In this document: one piece after another, positions 1 through 6,346 of the stretch
Numbering within the stretch: position 1 is the first letter of the stretch
How the letters are laid out: every line of letters starts with the position of its first letter
NCBI GenBank assembly: GCA_020026355.1
Contig: JAHHQP010000045.1
Location: 1 to 11,088, forward strand
Length of the DNA: 11,088 nucleotides
Direction of reading: 5' to 3'
Source: Bacteroidales bacterium
Lineage (GTDB): Bacteria > Bacteroidota > Bacteroidia > Bacteroidales > UBA932
Translations under genes and position numbers: made by a program
Notes under the pieces: generated by a model
Seen by the model: the letters and a program-made list of their open reading frames with translations, nothing else
The model's database searches: none
What the model was told of the DNA's origin: nothing

Positions 1-15
1 CAGAACCGCTCCCAG

Positions 16-1263
16 CTATCTGAATTCCATGACGAAGGTCGTCATCTTTTCATCGCTGCGTTCCAGCACGATGCTGCCGTTGTGCAGACGCATGATCTGT
101 CGCGAAAGGCTGAGTCCGATGCCTGAGCCGTCCGATTTCGTCGTATAGAACGGGACGAAGATCTGATCGGCAGCTTCTTCCGGAATCGGTGCGCCGTTGT
201 TGGAAATCCGGACGACAACTTTCTCGGACCAGTCGATGGACGCTTCGATCCGGACGACGGTCGCTCCGGCCTGGACCGCATTCTTCACCAGATTCACCAT
301 GATCTGCGAGATCTGTCCGGCATCCGCGTAGATGAGAATGTCATCGGATTTTTCCTCATAGATGAAGCGAGCTCCGTTTTCAGCCACCTTATCCGCCGTC
401 AGTACACGGACCCGATCGACCAGTTCCCGCACATAGAAGGCTTTCTTGACCGGTGCTGCGACTCTGGTGAGGTTCCTGTAGGTGTCCACGAACTTGATCA
501 GGCCTTTGGAGGAGGTGGAGATGGTCTCCAGTCCCCTCTTCAATTCCTCTGCATCGGGTTCGACCTCATTGACCTGAGCGGTGGTCAGATCCTTGCTGAG
601 GGTATCGGACAGCGACGCGATCGGGGTGACTGTATTCATGATCTCATGGGTCAGCACCCGGATGAGCTTGTTCCAGGAGATTTCCTCGTTATGAGCGATT
701 TCGCCCGTGATGTCGTTGAAGGCCACGATACGGACCGGACGACCTCCGATGGTCGATTCCGTGGCAGCCAGCGAGATCGTGACCTTGCTCCGCTCGTTGT
801 TGAACGTCGCGCGGACCTCCTTGTTCGTGGAAACATTCCTGAACGCCTCCATCAGTTCCGGCGAGACGGTCGAAAGCTGGCGCAGATGGCTGATGGACGG
901 AAGCCCGAGCATCTGAGTCGCCGCCGCATTGGCATAGATCACGTTGCCCTCTCCCCTTTCCGTGCAGTCATAGACCAGGATTCCGGTGCGGATGCTGTCG
1001 AGCATCTTGCCGTAATGGGCATCCTGCTCGCGGAGGGCCTTCACTTCAGCGTCAAAAATGCCGTGCAGACGGTTCAGGGTGCGGTTGAAACGTCCACCCA
1101 GCCACTTGCTTTCGCGATAACGGAAGGCCGATTCCCCGTCTTCCAGGGCATCCAGCATGAAGCTCACCTTGCGATGGAGCCGACGATGGACCAGCAGACC
1201 GGTGACCAGAGCGGCGGTCGCGGCACTGCCAGCGGCGATGAGTATGACGGTTGTTGCATCCAT
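16..1263 (-). CDS. PAS-containing sensor histidine kinase, NtrY/NtrB-like
   Basis: This 415-residue histidine kinase is the likely partner of the regulator encoded just upstream. A single hydrophobic helix at about residues 4-26 anchors it in the inner membrane, followed by a basic stretch and a linker (27-75). A PAS-like domain spans about 80-190 (GILVYD at 94-99, AFNDITGE at 181-188). The H-box is LTHEIMNTVTPI at 204-215, so His206 is the predicted phosphorylation site. The ATPase domain shows an N-box (NLVKNAVQA, 324-332), a G1-like SNNGAPIP (354-361), an F-box FVPFYTTK (369-376) and a G2 box GSGIGLSLSR (379-388). The usual G1 aspartate is replaced by Asn, which I recall as common in this subgroup. 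Only about three residues precede the helix, so no periplasmic sensor domain exists; the signal is probably cytoplasmic or within the membrane. The ATG overlaps the regulator stop by one base (TGATG), implying coupled translation. The signal is unknown. Confidence 0.95.
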   Translation of the reverse strand: MDATTVILIAAGSAATAALVTGLLVHRRLHRKVSFMLDALEDGESAFRYRESKWLGGRFNRTLNRLHGIFDAEVKALREQDAHYGKMLDSIRTGILVYDCTERGEGNVIYANAAATQMLGLPSISHLRQLSTVSPELMEAFRNVSTNKEVRATFNNERSKVTISLAATESTIGGRPVRIVAFNDITGEIAHNEEISWNKLIRVLTHEIMNTVTPIASLSDTLSKDLTTAQVNEVEPDAEELKRGLETISTSSKGLIKFVDTYRNLTRVAAPVKKAFYVRELVDRVRVLTADKVAENGARFIYEEKSDDILIYADAGQISQIMVNLVKNAVQAGATVVRIEASIDWSEKVVVRISNNGAPIPEEAADQIFVPFYTTKSDGSGIGLSLSRQIMRLHNGSIVLERSDEKMTTFVMEFR

Positions 1264-2609
1264 CAGATATCGTATTTCTTGAGTTTCGAATAAAGGGTCG
1301 GACGGCTGATCTCCAGCGAACGGGCCACCATGGTCAGATTGCCTTCGTACCGTTCCATGGCTGCCCGGATCGCACGTTCTTCGATCGCATCCAGTGATTC
1401 ATCCTTGAACGTTTCCTTTTCTTGGGTCAATGGAGCCGTGCCCATTGACAGTTCGAAGTCTTCTGCCCGGAGCAGTTCTCCCTCGGACAGGATCACCGCT
1501 TTCTCGATGCTGTTCTGGAGCTCGCGGATATTTCCGTCCCATGCGCTGGCTTCCAGCAAGGCTTTCGCAGCATCCTCGAGTCCATTGACCTGACGGTGAT
1601 ATTTCTCAGCGAATCTGTCGATGAAGAACTGGGCCAATGGAAGGATCTCGTCTGTCCTTTCCCGAAGGGCCGGCAGTGCCAGGTGAATGGTGTTGATGCG
1701 GTAGTAGAGGTCATCTCGGAAACGGCCGTCGCGGACCATGGCTTCAATGTCGCAGTTCGTCGCGCAGATGAGGCGGATATCGACCGGAACTGCTTCTGTA
1801 CCACCGACTTTCGTTACCGTCCTGTTCTGGAGGACCCGCAGGAGCTTGGCCTGCAGATGAAGCGGGATATTGCCGATCTCGTCCAGGAAGAGCGTGCCGC
1901 CGTCCGCTTGCTCGATCTTTCCTTTGTGGTCTGCCACAGCACCCGTGAAGGCACCCTTGACATGTCCGAAAAGCTCGCTCTCGAAAAGCGTGTCGGTAAT
2001 GGCACCGGCATCCACGCTCACGAGCGGTTTCATTGACCTGTCGGAGAGACGATGGATCTCCCCTGCCAGCACATCCTTGCCCGTACCGTTCTCACCGGTG
2101 ATCAGGATGTTCGCATCGGTACCCGCTGTCTTGGTGACCGTGGCATGCAGCTCCCGCATCCTTGCGGAATGTCCCCAGTACATGGAGGCGGTTTCCGGTG
2201 CGGAAGTGGCTTTGTGGGACTTCCCTACCTTGGCGGCAGCCTGAGAAAGCACCTGGACCAGATGGTCGTTGTCGTAAGGCTTGACGATGAAATCGAAGGC
2301 ACCGCGTTTCATTCCTTCCACGGCCAGCGCGATGTCCGCATAGGCGGTGAAAAGCACGACCTCCGTGTCCGGAGCGGCCTTCTTGATCTCGGAAAGCCAG
2401 AAGAGGCCTTCGTTACCTGTATTGATGTCTTTCTCGAAGTTCATGTCGAGCAGGACGGCATCCGGCCGGAAGTCTCTCATCGTCGTGAGGAGGGTCTTCG
2501 GCGAGGACAGGAATTCCACCCTCTCGAAATATCTCGGCAGCAGGATGCCCAAGGCCGCACGGATGCCGCTGTTGTCATCCACCACCAGTATGTTGTTTCT
2601 ATTCTTCAT
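1263..2609 (-). CDS. Sigma-54-dependent NtrC-family response regulator
   Basis: This 448-residue transcription activator is of ordinary length for the family and has the three classical parts. The receiver domain (about 5-122) carries the acidic pair Asp11/Asp12, phosphoacceptor Asp55 in LLDM, the switch residue Thr88 in LFTAY and Lys110 in VKPYD. The AAA+ domain (about 143-375) has Walker A GENGTGKD (172-179), the sigma-54 contact loop GAFTGA (219-224) and Walker B GGTLFLDEIG (237-246). Arginines at 296 and 299 in GRFRDDLYYR and the downstream LRER are typical of the family. The C-terminal Fis-type helix-turn-helix lies at about 424-445 (ISRPTLYSKLKKY). Phosphorylation by the neighbouring kinase should drive ATP-dependent opening of sigma-54 promoters. 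The intact GAFTGA loop argues for a true sigma-54 activator. Targets are not visible here; by position the upstream exporter operon is the best guess. The ATG at 2609 is preceded by no strong Shine-Dalgarno sequence. Confidence 0.97.
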   Translation of the reverse strand: MKNRNNILVVDDNSGIRAALGILLPRYFERVEFLSSPKTLLTTMRDFRPDAVLLDMNFEKDINTGNEGLFWLSEIKKAAPDTEVVLFTAYADIALAVEGMKRGAFDFIVKPYDNDHLVQVLSQAAAKVGKSHKATSAPETASMYWGHSARMRELHATVTKTAGTDANILITGENGTGKDVLAGEIHRLSDRSMKPLVSVDAGAITDTLFESELFGHVKGAFTGAVADHKGKIEQADGGTLFLDEIGNIPLHLQAKLLRVLQNRTVTKVGGTEAVPVDIRLICATNCDIEAMVRDGRFRDDLYYRINTIHLALPALRERTDEILPLAQFFIDRFAEKYHRQVNGLEDAAKALLEASAWDGNIRELQNSIEKAVILSEGELLRAEDFELSMGTAPLTQEKETFKDESLDAIEERAIRAAMERYEGNLTMVARSLEISRPTLYSKLKKYDI

Positions 2610-2655
2610 TGTTTCAAATTCAACTGCTCAGTCATCTGAAATTCCGGCATGAGGT
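2610..2655 (-). other. Spacer between hipA remnant and response regulator
   Basis: This 46-base gap separates the hipA stop from the regulator start. I looked on the minus strand for a sigma-54 -24/-12 element, a Bacteroidota TAnnTTTG box and a terminator hairpin, and saw none that is convincing. The bases before the ATG are A-rich (GAATTTGAAACA) rather than a Shine-Dalgarno match. The regulator may therefore be read from an upstream promoter through hip, or from a weak promoter inside the hipA remnant. Confidence 0.4.
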
Positions 2656-3330
2656 TCATTCAATGATGACTGATGGTGTACTCCGATCCAGCACACCGGC
2701 AAACATGTACATCTCTCTTTTGGCAAGCCCCAAACGGTTGGCTAGGGTTCTCCAGGTACTTACTGCTTCAGTCACCTCTTTCAAGATTTCCTTCGCTCTT
2801 GTTTTGGTGATCATGTAGTCATCGCTGGCTTCCAACAGAATCTTCAGATTGGCTTCATTCGACGCAGATGAGATGAGCAGGCTCTGGTATCCGTTCAGAG
2901 ACGGGTTCATGTCATAGGCCGGAGACAAGGTCCATCCCTTGCTCGTCAGCAGGAAGCCATGGTTTCTGAAATGGTCGTCACTGTTACCGATGCAGATATT
3001 GAACGCGACACGTCGGAACAGCTCCTGAAGATTCGCCTCGACATCCGTGCAGTTCTGAACGATGAAGTCCACAATATCCAGATAGCCATGCCCCGTCGTG
3101 GCATTGTCGCCGTCTGTCAAACCCAGCAACGTCATTGCTGAAGCGAAATGGATTCTCTTTCCGTCTGCATTCCTATCAAAACGTCGGGAAAGCAAGGTAT
3201 GGAATTTCTCACCAGTAGCCAATGTACTGGTCTGAGCTGCATGAACTCCGGCTTTCGCAGCGAGCAAATGAGAGAAATGTTCCCACAAGCCGGCATCATA
3301 ATCATCTTTACGGGACGGGAATTTGGCCAC
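2656..3330 (-). CDS. hipA: HipA kinase-core C-terminal fragment
   Basis: This 224-residue open frame begins with a GTG at 3330 and carries the C-terminal kinase core of HipA. Visible are KFPSR at 3-7, whose lysine probably matches the ATP-contacting lysine near position 181 of E. coli HipA, then RFDR (50-53). The catalytic loop has the N-x-D-x-H-x-x-N pattern (GNSDDHFRN, 115-123, predicted catalytic Asp118), and PAYDMNPS (137-144) includes the metal-binding Asp140. In intact toxins this domain phosphorylates a translation target such as glutamyl-tRNA synthetase. Here the N-terminal domain and the Gly-rich loop are missing, so activity is unlikely. If made at all, it would need reinitiation at a GTG lying inside the end of the preceding short frame. 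The catalytic residues are still intact and the frame is open over 224 codons, which suggests the damage is recent. Confidence 0.8.
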   Translation of the reverse strand: MAKFPSRKDDYDAGLWEHFSHLLAAKAGVHAAQTSTLATGEKFHTLLSRRFDRNADGKRIHFASAMTLLGLTDGDNATTGHGYLDIVDFIVQNCTDVEANLQELFRRVAFNICIGNSDDHFRNHGFLLTSKGWTLSPAYDMNPSLNGYQSLLISSASNEANLKILLEASDDYMITKTRAKEILKEVTEAVSTWRTLANRLGLAKREMYMFAGVLDRSTPSVIIE

Positions 3331-3544
3331 ATCCGAAGATATCTCTGCCCGGACGAGTGAATTGCTGACCGGGAAAAATGTTCAAGTCATCGCTCAAGAA
3401 CAAGTCCGGATGACGGGCCAGCCATCCTTCATCGAACTTGAAACTATAACTATCCGAACCACGGAGCGATTCGTAACCGAGTTCTCCGACCAATTCAGTT
3501 TCCTTCAGCCAATCGAAATCGGCATATACATATAATTTCTTCAT
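3308..3544 (-). CDS. hipA: HipA N-terminal fragment (truncated)
   Basis: This 78-codon frame starts with ATG six bases after the hipB stop; the TAAGG of the hipB end could serve as ribosome binding site. Residues 1-72 resemble the N-terminal subdomain of HipA (Couple_hipA type), with KLYVYADF at the start, GELGYE at 20-25, FKFDEGWL at 35-42 and RDIFGC at 67-72. In complete HipA this subdomain packs against the kinase core and contacts HipB. The last six residues (GQIPVP) are out-of-frame reading past the deletion join and end at a TAA. A separate HipS-like protein is a conceivable alternative, since HipBST systems encode this subdomain separately, but the missing kinase N-lobe in the next frame makes simple decay the better reading. 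Confidence 0.75.
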   Translation of the reverse strand: MKKLYVYADFDWLKETELVGELGYESLRGSDSYSFKFDEGWLARHPDLFLSDDLNIFPGQQFTRPGRDIFGCGQIPVP

Positions 3545-3550
3545 GCGGCC

Positions 3551-3868
3551 TTACTTTTTGGAAGCCCTCTCTCTATTCTTCAGACTCAGGTCCTGCAGAG
3601 CTTTTCCAAGAGGATCCTCTTTTGCCAACCACAGGATATCGTCATCCAGTTGCAGCGCATACAGCACACGCAGATAGATACCGATGGCTACTGTAGGAGC
3701 TCCCTTTTCTATCCTTGACACCGTAAGAGGTGAACAAGTCGCACGTTCTGCCACCTGTGCAACACTCAGATTCCTGCGTAGCCGGGCCAGTTTGATCTGT
3801 TCCCCGACCACTTCCATCTTCTGTTCCAATTTCCTCGGCAGCTTCGTGCCTAACGTATTCTTTGCCAT
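3551..3868 (-). CDS. hipB: HipB-like XRE-family antitoxin/repressor
   Basis: This 105-residue protein is a small DNA-binding repressor. A Cro/C1-type helix-turn-helix spans about residues 22-77: the first helix includes GEQIKLARLRRN (22-33), the turn-recognition part is VAQVAERATCSPLTVSRIEKG (36-56), and IYLRVLYALQLDD (64-76) closes the fold. A charged tail rich in Lys and Arg (KNRERASKK) ends the protein. By analogy with HipB of E. coli it should dimerise, bind the inverted repeats in its own promoter, and neutralise HipA. The gene is intact while its toxin partner is broken, so it may now act only as an autorepressor or an orphan regulator. The ATG at 3868 follows AGGTTAATT, a weak ribosome binding site that lies inside one arm of the operator. 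Confidence 0.9.
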   Translation of the reverse strand: MAKNTLGTKLPRKLEQKMEVVGEQIKLARLRRNLSVAQVAERATCSPLTVSRIEKGAPTVAIGIYLRVLYALQLDDDILWLAKEDPLGKALQDLSLKNRERASKK

Positions 3869-3890
3869 AATTAACCTATCATATAATACG

Positions 3891-3898
3891 CAAATATA
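3891..3898 (-). promoter_or_regulatory. hipB: Candidate -7 promoter box for hipB (TAnnTTTG type)
   Basis: On the minus strand TATATTTG matches the Bacteroidota -7 consensus TAnnTTTG and lies between the two operator arms, about 22 bases before the hipB start. It would give a very short leader that overlaps the proximal arm. I found no good TTTG at the expected -33 spacing, so the promoter assignment is tentative. Confidence 0.4.
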
Positions 3899-3918
3899 TA
3901 AAATATTCTATATTTTAT
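3898..3918 (-). repeat. Inner inverted repeat nested in the hipB operator region
   Basis: A perfect 9-base inverted repeat (ATAAAATAT at 3898-3906, ATATTTTAT at 3910-3918) with a 3-base centre lies inside the larger repeat and shares bases with its distal arm. It is made only of A and T, so it may be chance in such a rich stretch. Its position overlapping the upstream part of the likely hipB promoter is where a second repressor site could act. Confidence 0.45.
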
Positions 3919-3940
3919 GATAGGTTAAACAGATTTTCTT

Positions 3941-6334
3941 CTATTCATCCTTCAAGGATTCAGCCGGATTGAGATTGGCTGATCGCCAGGTACAGAGTGT
4001 GACAACCAACACTGTGACAAGCAGCACGACCAGCATCGCGATAACGAACACCCACCAGCTGAGCTGGATCCTGTAAGTGAACGCTTTCAGATAATGAGCC
4101 ATCAGCAGCCAGGAAACAGGCACGGCAATCACGAAACTGACCAGAAGAATCATGAGATACTTGCGGTTGAAGAGTTCCAGGATTTCTCTTACCGTTGCCC
4201 CCTGCACCCTTCTGATGGCCACTTCCTTTTTACGGAAGGCGGTCTCGTACATGAGGAGTCCGACAATACCCATCAGGGAAATCAGGATAGTGATGACAGT
4301 GAACAATGACATCAGCTTGATGAAATTCTTCTCATTTCCATACTGGATCTCCAGTTCTTCGGCGAAAGATAGGAGTTCGATATCTTCCGGATTGTATTCG
4401 GAAACCGATACGGCACAAACTGCATCGCAGACCCGGGATTTCAGTTCCTTCAGGTCTACACCATCATGCGTCCTCAGGTAAGGATATGCTGGCTCACGCC
4501 ACGGATGCTTGCCGAAGATATAGAAAGCATAAGGTTCTATTCCATAATGGAGCGGACGGAAATGGAAATCTTTACAGAAACCGACAATTTCGGTTGCTCC
4601 GATATGTCCATCCATCTTATCCTGCAAGGTTATACCGAAATTCTTCCTTGCAGTCTCGTTGAATATGAAGACGCCATTTTCTGACCGCTCATCCGACAGC
4701 TGGAAATCACGACCTTCCACGATTTCGACGCCCAAGAACTTCAGGAAATCATAAGAGACTGGCATACATCGGAATGACATCTGGTTTCCATTGATCATTT
4801 GTCCCCATATCATCGCATTATTCGACACCAGTTGTTCATCTGCCCATGACATTCCCTCTACACCAGGACATTTGAGAATCTCTTGTTTCATAGATTCCAG
4901 GCTTCGGACTTGAAGGGGCTGGGAAAAATGGAGTGAATAAAGATTATCCGAATCAAATCCCATGTCGTAACTCATCATGTACCGGTACTGTCTGGAGATG
5001 AAGAACGAACAAATGACGAAACTGATGGAAATGATGAACTGGAATGCAACAAGGGCATACCTGAAGTTCCTTCCTTTTCCCGACACATTCATAGTACCCT
5101 TGACTGCCAATGCCGGTGAGAAGGAAGTGATCTTCAGTGCCGGGTAAATGCTTGATGATAAAGTCATCACTAAAGCGACTCCTAATGTCAGCATCAGCAT
5201 CGGAAGATTTTCAGAAAGCTGTAGTCCTGTTTTCATCATCGATTCAAAACCGAAATGGCGGAAGAGGGATAAAGGAAGATAGGCCAACAGGAACGACAGA
5301 GCTACCAGAAGACCGGATTCCAGGATGAAATGACCCACCAGTGCTCCTCGGGAACTGCCAAGAATCTTGTAGGTATTCACTTCACGCAATCTTGTCGGAA
5401 TCTGAGCCATGAAGAAATTGACATAGTTGATCAATGTGACCAGCAGGATAAGGATGGCAGTTATGAGAAGCGTCACCACAGTCGTCCGGTTGCCTTTGTC
5501 AAACGTCCTTCCCAAATGTTCATTGAAATAGCACGCTTTCAACGGGAAGAATGCCGGGTAGAGTTTTTCTATCGCGGACGCCAGCTCCTCTTCGGTCAAT
5601 TTCTCATCAGGAGAAAGAAGCGTCGGCATATATTCATCAGTCACTTGCTTGGATACATCTTCCAGTTCCTTCAAGGATGCGTCAGGATTCAGTTTCACAT
5701 AGGTGAAATAGCAGTAATTGCTGAACTCATCCTCGTATACATCCCTCATATATCTGCAAAGAATGATATCTGCATGCCCCAACTCACAATTCTCGGGCAT
5801 GTCACGGAAGATGGCGGATACCTTGAAAGTATGATCCCTTGAAGAGGGACGGACATCTCGAATGACATCGCCCACGGATATTCCCATCTTTTCTGCGAAA
5901 GAAGAAGTTACTGCTACCGAGTTCTCATCATTCATTTCATCAGTACTGCCTGTCATGATTTCGATTCCGAAAACATCAAAGACCCCTATCGACGCTTCCT
6001 GTATCACTGCATTGACCAGATGTTGCTGAGCCCCCTCTTCCCTATCCATGACCGCATCGGACGGCTGAGGGAGAGCACAGTAACTTTCCACCTGCGAGGC
6101 TGTTGCACAGATTCTGTCCGGAAGAACACCGTTCGTCAAGGCATACCACTCGCCTTCGTCCGGATTACGGATAGTTCCCATTAGGTACACCCTGTCAACA
6201 TCCTTGATCTGCCTGTTGTACCCTAATTCATAGTTCACCTGTACGAGGATGACGTAGATCGCGGAAAAAGCCACGCTCATCCCCAATATATTGAGCCAGC
6301 CGGCTCCTTTGAATATCTTTCCAAATCGTTTCAT
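3941..6334 (-). CDS. MacB/FtsX-family ABC transporter permease (third of three)
   Basis: This 797-residue inner-membrane protein has the duplicated architecture of Bacteroidota exporter permeases. Predicted order: one helix (about 12-32), a large periplasmic MacB_PCD-like domain (33-283), three helices of a first FtsX core (about 286-310, 335-358, 379-401), another helix (about 433-455), a second periplasmic domain (456-670), and three final helices (about 676-697, 726-748, 759-782). Cytoplasmic coupling segments RLREVNTYKILGSSRG (315-330) and RKKEVAIRRVQGATVRE (701-717) precede helices in both halves and probably contact the ATPase. It ends NLNPAESLKDE. It starts 12 bases after the second permease, with an AGAAGAAG purine run just before the ATG. 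Such permeases use ATPase power for periplasm-to-outside extrusion; the substrate is unknown. Spot counts suggest lower G+C than its upstream partners. Confidence 0.95.
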   Translation of the reverse strand: MKRFGKIFKGAGWLNILGMSVAFSAIYVILVQVNYELGYNRQIKDVDRVYLMGTIRNPDEGEWYALTNGVLPDRICATASQVESYCALPQPSDAVMDREEGAQQHLVNAVIQEASIGVFDVFGIEIMTGSTDEMNDENSVAVTSSFAEKMGISVGDVIRDVRPSSRDHTFKVSAIFRDMPENCELGHADIILCRYMRDVYEDEFSNYCYFTYVKLNPDASLKELEDVSKQVTDEYMPTLLSPDEKLTEEELASAIEKLYPAFFPLKACYFNEHLGRTFDKGNRTTVVTLLITAILILLVTLINYVNFFMAQIPTRLREVNTYKILGSSRGALVGHFILESGLLVALSFLLAYLPLSLFRHFGFESMMKTGLQLSENLPMLMLTLGVALVMTLSSSIYPALKITSFSPALAVKGTMNVSGKGRNFRYALVAFQFIISISFVICSFFISRQYRYMMSYDMGFDSDNLYSLHFSQPLQVRSLESMKQEILKCPGVEGMSWADEQLVSNNAMIWGQMINGNQMSFRCMPVSYDFLKFLGVEIVEGRDFQLSDERSENGVFIFNETARKNFGITLQDKMDGHIGATEIVGFCKDFHFRPLHYGIEPYAFYIFGKHPWREPAYPYLRTHDGVDLKELKSRVCDAVCAVSVSEYNPEDIELLSFAEELEIQYGNEKNFIKLMSLFTVITILISLMGIVGLLMYETAFRKKEVAIRRVQGATVREILELFNRKYLMILLVSFVIAVPVSWLLMAHYLKAFTYRIQLSWWVFVIAMLVVLLVTVLVVTLCTWRSANLNPAESLKDE

Positions 6335-6346
6335 AAGTTTCTTCTT

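Larger units (their letters stand above)
2656..3544 (-). pseudogene. hipA: hipA toxin kinase gene with internal out-of-frame deletion
   Basis: Two adjacent reading frames, overlapping by 23 bases, together make one HipA-family serine/threonine kinase that lacks a block in the middle. The left frame follows a HipA N-terminus up to Cys72 (bases 3331-3329), where family members normally continue with a FSDxLPDxWG-type stretch. The right frame resumes at AKFPSRKDD, which sits just after the nucleotide-binding Gly-rich region in HipA proteins. The two frames differ by one base, so no single protein can be read through. About 296 HipA-like residues remain, against roughly 400-440 in the intact family, so on the order of 110-140 residues are missing. 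Loss of the Gly-rich loop should abolish kinase activity. The sequence shows the frames and junction; the deletion itself is inferred from knowledge of the family. Confidence 0.8.
3871..3928 (-). promoter_or_regulatory. hipB: Outer inverted repeat, predicted HipB operator
   Basis: The arms at 3871-3888 and 3911-3928 match at 17 of 18 positions, with 13 in a row from the outer ends, and are separated by 22 bases. On the minus strand the first arm reads TTAACCTATCATAAAATA. The proximal arm ends two bases before the hipB start codon and contains its AGG ribosome-binding element. A HipB-type repressor bound to both arms would block both transcription and access to the start. The sequence is distinct from the E. 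coli TATCC-N8-GGATA operator, although each arm has CCTATC or GATAGG. The T run needed for a terminator is absent. Repeat observed directly; operator role inferred. Confidence 0.65.

Noticed and set aside
1..15. Possible terminator after the histidine kinase stop
   Set aside because: Only 15 bases are available and no hairpin can be judged.
646..1293. Plus-strand open frame of 215 codons opposite the histidine kinase
   Set aside because: The minus-strand frame has all kinase motifs; the plus-strand product shows no family features.
1671..1690. GTGCCA on the plus strand as part of a sigma-54 promoter on the minus strand
   Set aside because: The matching GCAA at the correct spacing is missing and the site is inside the regulator coding sequence.
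3871..3928. Inverted repeat as a rho-independent terminator of the exporter operon or as a small transposable repeat
   Set aside because: The arms are A+T rich with a 22-base loop and no T run after the hairpin, and there is no flanking target duplication I can see; location right at the hipB start fits an operator better.
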